A DNA stretch of 10,266 bases from Actinomycetota bacterium (GCA_030838815.1 JAUZEX010000626.1:1-10266), one strand, 5' to 3'. Numbered from the stretch's first letter, positions 1 to 7,226 are shown. Translations and numbers: made by a program. The notes: generated by a model not told the origin, from the letters alone.

Positions 1-1
1 T

Positions 2-550
2 CCTGCCCAGGGAGCTCGAGGCATCACGGACGCCGTCGCGGCAGGCGTGGACGGCATTGAGCATGGTTCCTTCTTCACCGAAGATGGTGTCGAACCGGAC
101 TGGCGGGCCGTTGACGCCATGGTCATAGCGGGGACCTTTGTCGGCGCCACCGAAGCGTTGCTGCCAGAAGGAGAGATGATCCCTCCATACGTGGCAGAAC
201 GGATCGAGCAGCGATGGGCCAACTTCGCCCGCATGCACCGTGTGGGCGTTCGTCTTGTCTGCTGCTCGGACGCCGGTGTCATCCAGCGCAAGCCACATGG
301 GGTCCTGCCGTGGGGAATTATCCATCTTGCCTCGATCGGTCTGGCCAACGTCGAGGCGCTCGCCTCGGCCACGACCGTGGCCGCGGAGGCCTGCGGAGTC
401 GCCGATCGGAAGGGCAGGATCGCGGCCGGCTACGACGCCGATCTCGTCGCCGTGGCCGGCAATCCCCTCCACCAACTCGAAGCGCTCCTCGACGTGCGGG
501 CGGTGATCCGGATGGGTCGCCTCGTCGGGCCCGAACAGCTTGGCATCTGA
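2..550 (+). CDS. Amidohydrolase-superfamily enzyme, C-terminal fragment (5' end outside window)
   Basis: This is the last 182 codons of a metal-dependent hydrolase of the amidohydrolase superfamily (imidazolonepropionase/Xaa-Pro dipeptidase-like branch). It probably hydrolyses a C-N bond in a cytosolic substrate that I cannot identify. The frame is open to the window edge, so the real start lies upstream; the GTG at 47 is internal. Visible motifs, counting from the codon at position 2: GITDAVAAGVDGIEHG (residues 7-22, with the IEHG histidine that normally binds metal), CCSDAGV (residues 87-93, with Asp90 matching the catalytic Asp of the family's TDAG motif), and a typical C-terminal end: AAEACGVADRKGRIAAGYDADL, then AGNPL and a V-I-R-M-G-R-L-V strand that closes the small beta-sandwich. 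A proline lies where many relatives have the histidine of HAxG just before GI, but the truncation makes that alignment uncertain. It converges on gene A and shows no functional link to the rest of the window. The family call is strong; the substrate is unknown. Confidence 0.5.
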   Translation, partial: PAQGARGITDAVAAGVDGIEHGSFFTEDGVEPDWRAVDAMVIAGTFVGATEALLPEGEMIPPYVAERIEQRWANFARMHRVGVRLVCCSDAGVIQRKPHGVLPWGIIHLASIGLANVEALASATTVAAEACGVADRKGRIAAGYDADLVAVAGNPLHQLEALLDVRAVIRMGRLVGPEQLGI

Positions 551-583
551 GGGACGACCAACGAGAACAGCGACGGAAGCGAC

Positions 584-619
584 CGCCGGATCACGAAAAC
601 CCTCCCCATAGATCCGGCG
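584..619. terminator. Perfect 9-bp inverted repeat between convergent genes, likely bidirectional terminator hairpin
   Basis: CGCCGGATC at 584-592 is exactly complementary to GATCCGGCG at 611-619, leaving an 18-nt loop that includes AAAA at 596-599. It lies 33 nt after the amidohydrolase stop and 34 nt after the stop of gene A on the other strand, where a shared terminator would be expected. There is no U-tract on either side, so it is not a classical intrinsic terminator; U-less hairpins are often proposed as terminators in actinobacteria. It could instead be a protein-binding palindrome. Confidence 0.5.
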
Positions 620-653
620 AAGCGGGCGTCGCAGCGGCGCCGGGCCGTATTCA

Positions 654-3600
654 TCAGGAGGGGAGGAGGGCGACGGACACGACCGGGGACGACGGGGGGT
701 TGGCGCCGAGGCTGCCATGGAAGGCGACGTTCCCGAAGGAGAAGATGCCTCCGTCCTGGGCCACCATCAGGTAGCCGTTCCGGCCGGGAACCATGCCCGA
801 GACCGGCTTGTTCAGCGGAGCGGAGCCCATCGATCCGTAGAAGGGGACGTCGAAGGCGAAGATCCCGCCGTCGGAGGCCACGAGCCAATACCCGGCGCCG
901 TCCGGTTGGGGGGCCATGGCTATCACCGGTTTGTTGAGTTTCAGGTTCCCGGTCGAGCCGTGGAAGGTGGCATCTCCGAAGCTGAAGATGCCGCCGTCGG
1001 AGGACACCATCCAGTAACCCTTGCCCGTCGCCGTGACCACTGACCCGAGTACCGGGCCGTTGAGCTTCGCGCCGCCCATGTCGCCGAAGAACGGCGCTCG
1101 GCCCAAGTTGATGACACGACCCTTGTCGGTGAAGATCCAGTAGCCGGTGGCGTCTGGTGTGGCCGAAAGGCTCACCGCCCGTTCGCCACGGGCGAGCCCG
1201 GCGTTGCCCAGGGCCGGGGCGTCGCCCCGGGCGGTCACGCCCCCGCCGGCCGACAGCACCCAGTAGCCGTTCCCGGTCGGGGTCGGCTCGATGTGCACGG
1301 CGTCGGGCACTGTGGCGCCGCCGAGATCTTTGGCGTCCCCGAACCCGTAGATCCGGCCGGCCGCGGTCAGCATCCAATAGCCGGACCGGAGCCCGGTGGT
1401 GCGGCTGTCGGACGGCGGGGTGGTGCTGGTCGGCTGCGTCGTCGTCGTGGTCGGCGACGGCCCCGGCCCGGTGGTCGTCGTCGTGCCGGAAGGCGGCTGG
1501 GTCGTCGGTGACGTCGACGGGCTGGTCGTGGTCGTGGTCGTGGTTGTGGTCGGCGGGGGCGCCGTCGGGCCGAGGTCGACGATGACGGCCACGGAGCGCC
1601 GGGGCCCGAAGTCGCTGTCCCCGTTGTACGTGGCGCACAGGGAGTGGAGGGAGGCGTCGAGCGGCGCGGCGAGCGAAGCCCGCCCGTCGGGGCCGAGCGC
1701 CACAGTGCCGAGGGCGGTGCCCCGGTCGGAGAACGTCACCGTGCCGGTCGGCGTGTCCAGGGTGGGCGGGTCCTGGTAGGCGGACGTGACAACGGTGGCG
1801 GTCAGGGTCCAGGGCTGCCCGACCGACGGGGTCGTCGCCTCGAGGGACGCCGCGGCCGCCTCGGACGTCGGGGTCTGGAGGATCGTGCCGCTGTCGCCCA
1901 CGGCCCAGCCGGAGTGGTCGGCGACGACCGCCAGCCGGTGCAGGGACGGGACCAGGTACGGCGACGGGGTGGCCCCCCAGGGGCCGAGGTTGGTCCCGAA
2001 CGGCGTCCATGTCTGACCGCCGTCGAGCGTGCGGGCCAGGCTCCCGGTCGACAGGGCGGCCCAGCCCCGGGTCGGATCGGTGAACTTGACGTCGGAGGCG
2101 GACAGCGACGCGGATGTGCGGGTCCAGGTGGCGCCGCCGTCCGACGTGCGGTAGGCCGTCCCGACCCAGCCGTGGGCGGCGTCGAGGAACTCCACCGTGT
2201 CGAACGTGCCGGGGAACTGCCCGTAGGCGATCGACGTCGTCCACGTCGCGCCGCCGTCGGTCGTCCGCAGTACGGACGAGCCGGTGGCAATCCAGCCGTG
2301 CTGGGTGTCGACGAAGTCGATCTGCCTGACCGGCCCGGTGTTGGCGGGCGAGCCGACCCAGGTGGTGCCGCCGTCGTCGGTGGTGTAGAGCCCGCTCCAG
2401 GTGCCGACGAAGCCGTGCAGCCGGTCGGTGAACTTGATGTCGAAGATCATCGGTGTCGGCGTCGGCAGGGTGCCGCTCTGGGTCCAGGTGGTCCCGTTGG
2501 TCGTCCGCACCAGCGCCACGGTGTTGGCATTGTCGTCGTAGCCGGCGGCCCATCCGTGGGTGGGGTCGACGAACGACACGCCGGTGAGGTCGACCGTCGT
2601 CCCCGACGACTGGAGGTGCCAGGTGGCCCCGCCGTCGGTGCTGGCCATGACGGCGCCCCGGCGGCCGACCGCCCAGACGTGGGAGGCGTCGGGTGCGGCG
2701 ACGGCGAGCAGGTCGGCGGCGGTGCGCTCGACGCTCAGGGGGTGGCGGGACCACGTCGATCCGTCAGAGGTGGCGAGGACGGAGGCGGGACCGGCGCCGA
2801 TCCAGGCGTGGGTCGCGTCGACAGCGTCGACGCTGGCCACCGTCGCTCCGGCCGGTACGGCGGCCCGGCTCCAGCTCGCCCCGCCGTCGACCGTCTTGAC
2901 AACCTCGGTGGCGTACTCGTTGCCGACGGCCCACCCCGTCTTGGTGTTGGCGAACCGTACGCCGCTCAGGAGACCGGTGGCGGCGCTCGGCTGTGACCGC
3001 CACGTCGCACCGCCGTCGGTGGAGTGCCAGACGTAACCCGAGTCCCCGACCGCCCAGCCCTCGCCGGCCGAGACAAAGCTCACCGACCGCAGCCCGTTGT
3101 AGTTGCCCTGCGGGCTCAGGCTCGTCCGGGCCCACGACGCCCCGCCGTCCACGGTGCGGTAGATGACGCCGCTGGTGTTCCCGTCGTCGCCGACCGCCCA
3201 GCCGTGCTGGGCGTCCACGAAGTCGACCGCCCACAACATCGACAGCGGCCCGGCGGGGGGGGTGGACCGCCAGGTGACGCCGGCGTCGTGGGTGACGAGG
3301 ACCGAACCGCCGGCCGACGAGACGTACCCGTCGGTGGCCGTGGGGAAGTCGACGCCGGTCAGCAGCTCGACGGCGGGAACGGACTGCTGCACCCAGTGTG
3401 AACCGCCATCGGTAGTGGCCACGACGGTGCCCCGGGCGCCAACCGCCCAGGCGTGGGACCGGTCGGCGGCGCTCACCGATGTCAACTGCTCGGACGTCGG
3501 CGCGACCTGGCGTACCCAGCTGGTGCCTCCGTCGGAGGAGACCGCGATGAGGCCGCCCGCGCCGACCGTCCATCCCCGGCTGCCGTCGACGAAGTCGACC

Positions 3601-3794
3601 GAGGCCATCGGTCGGCCGCTCGCCACGAGCGAGCCACCCGGCGAGGCGGATGCACTGGGCGCCACACCGACGACGTTGACGATCACGGCGAGGACTGCCA
3701 CCAGGACGGCAACCCCGCGAGACCTGGAGCCCGAAACGATTCCGGGACGACGCGGTGTTGCGCCGGTAGAAGGGGCGAGCGACCGCCTCCGCAC
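654..3794 (-). CDS. Gene A: secreted Ycf48/BNR-propeller protein with Ig-like domain and C-terminal GYW-repeat module
   Basis: A protein of 1046 residues. I place the start at the GTG at 3794 because AGGAGG lies 7 nt upstream; the longer frame (GTG at 3818) has no comparable site. An Arg-rich n-region and hydrophobic stretch (about residues 27-44) followed by SASA give a Sec signal peptide, cut near residue 50. Residues about 60-643 hold fourteen 35-50-residue repeats with (G/A)WAVG and Asp-box S/T-x-DGGxTW signatures, as in Ycf48/HCF136-like and sialidase/BNR propellers. Residues 644-743 form an Ig-like domain of the Big_3_5 type (PTGTVTF...LGTVAL...CATYNGDSDF). A Thr/Pro linker (744-803) leads to six GYW repeats (804-1046). 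No catalytic residues, transmembrane anchor or LPXTG are visible. The Ycf48 likeness concerns fold only and gives no reason to infer photosynthesis. It is probably co-transcribed with gene B, 27 nt upstream. Surface adhesion or matrix function is an inference. Confidence 0.5.
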   Translation of the reverse strand: MRRRSLAPSTGATPRRPGIVSGSRSRGVAVLVAVLAVIVNVVGVAPSASASPGGSLVASGRPMASVDFVDGSRGWTVGAGGLIAVSSDGGTSWVRQVAPTSEQLTSVSAADRSHAWAVGARGTVVATTDGGSHWVQQSVPAVELLTGVDFPTATDGYVSSAGGSVLVTHDAGVTWRSTPPAGPLSMLWAVDFVDAQHGWAVGDDGNTSGVIYRTVDGGASWARTSLSPQGNYNGLRSVSFVSAGEGWAVGDSGYVWHSTDGGATWRSQPSAATGLLSGVRFANTKTGWAVGNEYATEVVKTVDGGASWSRAAVPAGATVASVDAVDATHAWIGAGPASVLATSDGSTWSRHPLSVERTAADLLAVAAPDASHVWAVGRRGAVMASTDGGATWHLQSSGTTVDLTGVSFVDPTHGWAAGYDDNANTVALVRTTNGTTWTQSGTLPTPTPMIFDIKFTDRLHGFVGTWSGLYTTDDGGTTWVGSPANTGPVRQIDFVDTQHGWIATGSSVLRTTDGGATWTTSIAYGQFPGTFDTVEFLDAAHGWVGTAYRTSDGGATWTRTSASLSASDVKFTDPTRGWAALSTGSLARTLDGGQTWTPFGTNLGPWGATPSPYLVPSLHRLAVVADHSGWAVGDSGTILQTPTSEAAAASLEATTPSVGQPWTLTATVVTSAYQDPPTLDTPTGTVTFSDRGTALGTVALGPDGRASLAAPLDASLHSLCATYNGDSDFGPRRSVAVIVDLGPTAPPPTTTTTTTTTSPSTSPTTQPPSGTTTTTGPGPSPTTTTTQPTSTTPPSDSRTTGLRSGYWMLTAAGRIYGFGDAKDLGGATVPDAVHIEPTPTGNGYWVLSAGGGVTARGDAPALGNAGLARGERAVSLSATPDATGYWIFTDKGRVINLGRAPFFGDMGGAKLNGPVLGSVVTATGKGYWMVSSDGGIFSFGDATFHGSTGNLKLNKPVIAMAPQPDGAGYWLVASDGGIFAFDVPFYGSMGSAPLNKPVSGMVPGRNGYLMVAQDGGIFSFGNVAFHGSLGANPPSSPVVSVALLPS
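657..1385 (-). repeat. Six-repeat GYW module of gene A
   Basis: Residues 804-1046 hold six tandem repeats of 38-42 residues. The GYW (or GYL) codons lie at 1374-1382, 1260-1268, 1137-1145, 1011-1019, 885-893 and 768-776. The core pattern is GYWxVxxDGG, then IFxFGDAxFxGSxG, then LNxPV. Repeat 5 has FAFDVPF in place of FxFGDAxF (one residue shorter), and repeat 6 has GYLMV in place of GYW. The same two irregularities sit at the same positions in the modules of genes B and C. The regular aromatic/Asp-Gly pattern suggests short beta-strands, perhaps a six-bladed propeller, but this is inferred. Confidence 0.5.
1386..1565 (-). repeat. Thr/Pro-rich linker of gene A (low-complexity tract)
   Basis: Sixty codons (residues 744-803) made mostly of Thr, Pro and Ser. 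They include a run of nine Thr and two runs of five, separated by SPSTSP, TQPPSG and GPGPSP. Codons ACC, ACG and ACA are mixed, so this is not a pure trinucleotide expansion. It separates the Ig-like domain from the GYW module and would be extended and possibly O-glycosylated after export; glycosylation is inferred only. Confidence 0.5.
1866..3617 (-). repeat. Fourteen Ycf48/BNR-type propeller repeats in gene A
   Basis: Fourteen consecutive units each carry a GW/AW-type strand. Thirteen also carry an Asp-box or a degenerate form of it (SSDGGTSW, TTDGGSHW, THDAGVTW, TVDGGASW, STDGGATW, TSDGSTW, TTNGTTW, TDDGGTTW, TLDGGQTW and similar). The fourteenth ends in GTILQT without a box, as closing blades often do. 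Ycf48-type proteins are seven-bladed, so 14 repeats fit two successive seven-bladed propellers in one chain; that assignment is inferred from the count. Confidence 0.5.
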
Positions 3795-3801
3795 TGTGGA
3801 G

Positions 3802-3807
3802 CCTCCT
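3802..3807 (-). promoter_or_regulatory. Ribosome binding site of gene A
   Basis: The minus strand reads AGGAGG, 7 nt before the GTG at 3794. This match decides the start over the in-frame GTG at 3818. The site lies in the 27-nt gap between the stop of gene B and gene A, so A has its own translation initiation within a shared transcript. Confidence 0.5.
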
Positions 3808-3821
3808 GTGAAGGGCACTGG

Positions 3822-6800
3822 TCAGGGAACCAGGGCGACCGAGACCACCGGCGAGGCGGGCGGGTGCGCTCCGAGTGAGCCGTGGAAGGCGACGTCGCCG
3901 AAGGAGAAGATGCCGCCGTCCTGGCCGACCATGAGATAGCCGTCGCGCCCGGGGACCATTCCCGAGATCGGCTTGTTGAGCTTGGTGCCGCCCATGGACC
4001 CGTGGAACGGGACGTCGAAGGCGAAGATGCCGCCGTCGGAGGCCACCAGCCAGTAGCCGCCGCTGGCCGCCGGGGCCATTCCCATGACCGGCTTGTTCAG
4101 CCTCAGGTTGCCGGTCGAGCCATGGAAGGCGGCATCGCCGTAGGAGAAGATGCCGCCGTCGGAGGCGACGAGCCAGTAACCGTGGCCGGACGGGGTGGCC
4201 ACCGAGCCGACGATGGGCCCGTTGAGGTGCGTCTTCGACATGTCGCCGTAGAAGGTGGCGTCGCCGAAGGTCAGGACCCGGCCCCGGTCGGTGAAGACCC
4301 AGTAGCCGGCGCCGGTGGGGGTGGCGGACAGGCCGCTCGGCTTCTCGCCGCCGGCCAGGGTGGTGAGGACGACGTCGCCCAGTCCGACGGCCGAGCCGTA
4401 GGCGTGGACCCGGCCCCGGTCGTCGAGAATCCAGTAGCCCTTTCCGTCGGGGGCCGGTTCGAGGTGGACGACACGGGCGCCGCCGAGGTCGCCCGTGGGG
4501 GAGCCGAAGTCCTTGGCGTCACCGAAGGCGTGGACCTCGCCGTCGGCGGTCGTCATCCAGTACCCGGACCCATTGCGGCCGGTCGGGACGCCGGGCGTGC
4601 CGCCACCACCGGCGCCTTCGCTCGGGGGCGGCGCCGTGGTCGTCGTCGTGGTGTTCGAGCCCGCGGCGGTGGTCGTGGTGGTCGTCGGACGGGTGGTGGT
4701 GGTGGTGGTCGTCGGCGCGGTCGTGGTGGTCGTCGAGCCGGACGGGCCGGTACTGGTCGTGGTCGGACCCGTCGTCGTGGTCGTCGTCGACCCGGGAGCC
4801 GGGTCCGGTCCCGGCGTGGTGGCCACGAGGGCGAGGTCGGTATCGCCGCTCACGGACAGGCCCTGGACAACGCTCGACGGCGTACCGTTGAAGTACTGCT
4901 GGAGCTTCCAGGCCGCTCCGGGGAAGACCGTGAAGGTCGCCTCGTTGGTGAACATTCCCTGGCCGGTGCCGGAGAAGTAGCCCGTCCGGCTGCGGAGTCC
5001 GCTGGCCATGGGGACGTCGACGAGGCCGGACCCGTCCATCCCGTACGTCGTGGCGCCGAGTTGGCGGAGCGACCCCTGCTCGTCGTAGGCGTGCAGGGCG
5101 ACGTGCACGAACGGCGGGTCGAAGTCGAGCGTGCGGTCGCCGGTTAGCTTGATCGACCCGCCGCTCAGGTACCAGGTCGTCGGCCGGTCCGGGGGCGGCG
5201 GGTCGGAGGTGCAGCAGTTCTGGTTGATCGAAACCGAGTCGTAGGTGCCCGTGGGGGCGTGGAGGACGTACGAACCGTCGGCGGTGGTGGTACCGGTGCC
5301 CATCCCGCTCGGGTCTGTCGAGCTGTAGAAGTTGACCGAGATCTGCCCGTTGGGGTCGGACGGGTCTACGACGCCGTGGACGGTGACCGTCGGGCGGAGC
5401 CCCACGTTCACCATCGCGACCGATGCGCTCACCGACTGTGGGAGGCTCCCGGCGTAGGCTGAGCCGCTCGGCGGCCGGGCGCTGACAGACGTCGTCGAGT
5501 TGGGGATCACCAGCAGGTCGGCGTGGCCAGACGGGTCCGCGAGCTGGGACGCGCTCCGCCAGCCCACTCCGCCGCTCCCGGGGAAGAGCTCGCCGGGCGT
5601 ACCCGACAGGTCGTTGCCGGCGAAGACCGAGGCGCCCGCCACGGCGGCGCCGGTGGGGTCGGTGACTCGGGCATGCAGGATCGTGCCGGGGACGGTGAGG
5701 TCCTGCGTCTGGTCGCTCGTGATGGAGACGGGGTTGGTGGAGAAGCCGAAGGCGTTGCCGCCGCCGTAGGGAGGGGCCGTCGGGGTGCCGGCCATGAAGA
5801 TCCACGGGCCGGGCCCGACCGAGAGGCGGTAGCTGCCGTCGGCGCCGGTGGTGGTCGAGGCGGTGAAGTACCCGGCGGCGAGGGACACGGGCGCGTTCGC
5901 GAGAGGCGTCCCGTCGTGGTCCCGCAGCACGCCGTGGACGGTCACCGGCGGCCGGGCCACCAGATCGACGCTGGTGTTGGCGGTCAGGGTGACGCCGGTG
6001 CGGGCGGTGGTCCCGAGGGCCGTGCCGGCGGGGGTGGCGGACACCGCCAGGGAGGCGGTCGGCAGGCCGGTGAGGACGGTGCGGCCGTTGCCGTCGGTCG
6101 TGCCCCGGGCCTGCCAGCCGCCGGTGGCGGTCCCGCCCGGGAAGACCTCGAAGCTGGCGCTGCTGGAGTAGGTGGAGTTCACCGCCGCCCCCGGCAAGGG
6201 AGCGCCGGACCCGTCTCGCACGGTGACCGTAAGGTCGAAGGTCGGGAGTGTGAGGTCCTGGCGGCGGTTGGCGGCCAGGTCGAAGGGCGACGACATGTTG
6301 AAGCTGAAACTCGGGCGGGGCACGGCCAGCGCCGATGGCCCGCTGCTGCTGTCATAGCCGTAGGCGGAGAGGGACCAGCGGCCGGGTGCGACGGCGAAGG
6401 AGTACTGCCCGTCGGCGGCGGTGACCGACGAGGCGTAACCACCGGCGCCGGAGTTGCCGCTCAGGCTGAGGCCAACTCCGGGGATCGGGTTACCGTTGCG
6501 GTCCCTCAGCCGGCCGGACAACGTCACCGTCGGGGCGGGGATGCCGGCCGTACCGGCCAGCACGATCGTGAGCCGGGAATCGGCGGCCACCGTGACACCA
6601 TCGAGGAGGCCCCGGCGCAGCGGTGCGGCGGTGGTGGTGGCGGCGACCTCATAGGTTCCCTGGGGGACGGCCAGGCGGTATTGACCGCTATTGTCCGACG
6701 TCGCCCGTCCGACGACCGTGGCGGTCCCGGGACTCTGCAGCACCACGTCGACCGCCGCCAGCGGCAGGCCCCCCGGGTCGACGACACGGCCCGACAGCTG

Positions 6801-6932
6801 CCCGTCGACAGCAGCCGCCGCCGAGGCGACGCCGGCGCCGGCGCCGAACGACGGCAGTACCAGCGCAACGGCCAGACACACCAGCCCGGCTACCAGCCCG
6901 GCGCGGCGGCGCACCCCAGTCCTCGGATCCAC
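3822..6932 (-). CDS. Gene B: secreted protein with seven carboxypeptidase-regulatory-like repeats and C-terminal GYW module
   Basis: A protein of 1036 residues if it starts at the GTG at 6932. That codon follows AAGAGGAG, and the leader resembles that of gene C. An ATG at 6999-7001 would add 23 residues, Arg/Pro-rich and unlike a signal peptide n-region, without a convincing ribosome site. Basic VRRR and a long hydrophobic stretch to about residue 27, then Ala-rich ASAAAA, form a Sec signal peptide. Residues 44-706 hold seven beta-sandwich units of the CarboxypepD_reg/Cna-B type, recognised by SGRVVDPGGLPL, SGRLRDRNGNPIPG and HGVLRDHDGTPLANAPV starts and by DGSYRL-type turns. A Thr-rich linker (707-788) joins six GYW repeats (789-1036). 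The only cysteines I see in the mature chain are adjacent, Cys573-Cys574. No enzyme motif or membrane anchor is visible. It is paralogous to gene C along its whole length and is first in the operon with gene A. A structural or adhesive surface role is inferred. Confidence 0.5.
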   Translation of the reverse strand: MDPRTGVRRRAGLVAGLVCLAVALVLPSFGAGAGVASAAAAVDGQLSGRVVDPGGLPLAAVDVVLQSPGTATVVGRATSDNSGQYRLAVPQGTYEVAATTTAAPLRRGLLDGVTVAADSRLTIVLAGTAGIPAPTVTLSGRLRDRNGNPIPGVGLSLSGNSGAGGYASSVTAADGQYSFAVAPGRWSLSAYGYDSSSGPSALAVPRPSFSFNMSSPFDLAANRRQDLTLPTFDLTVTVRDGSGAPLPGAAVNSTYSSSASFEVFPGGTATGGWQARGTTDGNGRTVLTGLPTASLAVSATPAGTALGTTARTGVTLTANTSVDLVARPPVTVHGVLRDHDGTPLANAPVSLAAGYFTASTTTGADGSYRLSVGPGPWIFMAGTPTAPPYGGGNAFGFSTNPVSITSDQTQDLTVPGTILHARVTDPTGAAVAGASVFAGNDLSGTPGELFPGSGGVGWRSASQLADPSGHADLLVIPNSTTSVSARPPSGSAYAGSLPQSVSASVAMVNVGLRPTVTVHGVVDPSDPNGQISVNFYSSTDPSGMGTGTTTADGSYVLHAPTGTYDSVSINQNCCTSDPPPPDRPTTWYLSGGSIKLTGDRTLDFDPPFVHVALHAYDEQGSLRQLGATTYGMDGSGLVDVPMASGLRSRTGYFSGTGQGMFTNEATFTVFPGAAWKLQQYFNGTPSSVVQGLSVSGDTDLALVATTPGPDPAPGSTTTTTTGPTTTSTGPSGSTTTTTAPTTTTTTTRPTTTTTTAAGSNTTTTTTAPPPSEGAGGGGTPGVPTGRNGSGYWMTTADGEVHAFGDAKDFGSPTGDLGGARVVHLEPAPDGKGYWILDDRGRVHAYGSAVGLGDVVLTTLAGGEKPSGLSATPTGAGYWVFTDRGRVLTFGDATFYGDMSKTHLNGPIVGSVATPSGHGYWLVASDGGIFSYGDAAFHGSTGNLRLNKPVMGMAPAASGGYWLVASDGGIFAFDVPFHGSMGGTKLNKPISGMVPGRDGYLMVGQDGGIFSFGDVAFHGSLGAHPPASPVVSVALVP
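3825..4568 (-). repeat. Six-repeat GYW module of gene B
   Basis: Residues 789-1036 hold six repeats colinear with those of genes A and C, starting SGYWMTTADG and ending SPVVSVALVP. Repeats 4-6 are nearly identical to those of gene A in protein (FHGSTGNLRLNKPV against FHGSTGNLKLNKPV) and close in DNA: a 20-base identical block, gggacgtcgaaggcgaagat, occurs in both copies. This makes 3825-4568 and 657-1385 long imperfect direct repeats. Confidence 0.5.
4569..4814 (-). repeat. Thr-rich linker of gene B (low-complexity tract)
   Basis: Eighty-two codons (residues 707-788) with four long Thr runs separated by GPTTTSTGPSG, AP, RP and AAGSN, ending in a Gly/Pro-rich part (GAGGGGTPGVP). It is the longest of the three linkers in the locus. 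On the plus strand it reads as a GTCGTGGTG-like tract. Its likely role is a flexible or rod-like spacer in an exported protein. Confidence 0.5.
4815..6803 (-). repeat. Seven CarboxypepD_reg/Cna-B-like repeats in gene B
   Basis: Seven units of about 85-100 residues (residues 44-706). Each begins with a strand such as (L/V)xGxVxDxxGxPLxGAxV and most contain a (T/A)DGxYxL turn in mid-unit. They align one to one and in order with the seven units in gene C, including shared atypical features: FPGG/FPG segments in units 3 and 5, SARPPSGSAYAGSL against GAQPPAGSTFAGSL in unit 5, and DRPxxxxLxxxS near the end of unit 6. Unit 7 is the most divergent and leads into the linker. Confidence 0.5.
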
Positions 6933-6936
6933 GGAA

Positions 6937-6944
6937 CTCCTCTT
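6937..6944 (-). promoter_or_regulatory. Ribosome binding site of gene B
   Basis: The minus strand reads AAGAGGAG, 4 nt before the GTG at 6932. The surrounding GACGAAGAGGAGTTC (6934-6948) resembles GACGAAGGGGTTC (7223-7235) in front of gene C. This supports 6932 as the start of B and indicates that the leader was copied with the gene. Confidence 0.5.
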
Positions 6945-7007
6945 CGTCCTTACCGGCCGGAGCCGGGTCCGGAGGAGAGGTTCTGGACACCGCCGCGCCA
7001 TCCCCCT

Positions 7008-7020
7008 GGGAAGGCTTCCC
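7008..7020. promoter_or_regulatory. Perfect 6-1-6 palindrome in the leader of gene B
   Basis: GGGAAG-G-CTTCCC is an exact palindrome with one central base. It lies about 75 nt upstream of the chosen start of gene B. Its size and symmetry suit a dimeric repressor or activator site; a short RNA hairpin is the alternative. No regulator gene is in the window. Confidence 0.5.
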
Positions 7021-7114
7021 GGCCCATCAGCAACGCCGCTTTCGCCCCTTGTGCCCGACAGCGCAGATCTTGTTCCCAGAAGGGCATAGCCGGCGCCGTC
7101 TTTCTAGCTGAAAT

Positions 7115-7141
7115 GGCGCGAGCCTGCTCTCGGCACGCGCC
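7115..7141. promoter_or_regulatory. Inverted repeat in the middle of the divergent region
   Basis: GGCGCG at 7115-7120 pairs with CGCGCC at 7136-7141. After one A/A mismatch the pairing continues with GCC (7122-7124) and GGC (7132-7134), closing a 7-nt loop. It lies almost centrally between the two divergent genes, so it could be a shared operator. It lacks a T-tract, which argues against a terminator. Confidence 0.5.
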
Positions 7142-7182
7142 GGTTTCCCCGTCCAGCAGGTCGGGACAGGCCGGTAGGCGAA

Positions 7183-7223
7183 CTGTCTGGGCCGTGCCGC
7201 CACTTTGGGCGGATACCAGGCAG
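7183..7223 (+). promoter_or_regulatory. Two-part hairpin in the 5' leader of gene C
   Basis: CTGTCTGG (7183-7190) pairs with CCAGGCAG (7216-7223) with one G-T wobble. Inside it CCGCC (7197-7201) pairs with GGCGG (7208-7212) around a 6-nt loop. The two stems are separated by an asymmetric internal loop (gccgtg opposite ata). The structure ends 3 nt before the ribosome binding site AAGGGG of gene C, so if transcribed it could modulate translation or mRNA stability. This is read by eye and not computed. Confidence 0.5.
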
Positions 7224-7226
7224 ACG

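Noticed and set aside
430..2754. Minus-strand open frame of 774 codons overlapping gene A in another frame
   Set aside because: It is an Arg/His-rich shadow frame that reads through the Thr tract as DHDHD and overlaps the amidohydrolase end. No start context supports it.
1644..2996. Plus-strand open frame of 450 codons opposite gene A
   Set aside because: It is antisense to the Asp-box repeats; its apparent repeats (GDRRRPRR, VDEVD) are the reverse reading of those repeats.
4640..4800. GTCGTGGTG-like tract taken as a possible satellite or CRISPR-like repeat
   Set aside because: It is the complement of mixed Thr codons in the linker of gene B, with no fixed repeat unit or spacer structure.
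6999..7001. ATG as the start of gene B
   Set aside because: It would prefix 23 Arg/Pro-rich residues to a good signal peptide. The GTG at 6932 has an AAGAGGAG site and a leader resembling gene C.
7070..7110. Possible promoter elements (TTGTTC on plus; TTCAGC...TATGCC on minus)
   Set aside because: Spacing or -10 match is poor on the plus strand, and the minus-strand match is weak; not enough to call a promoter.
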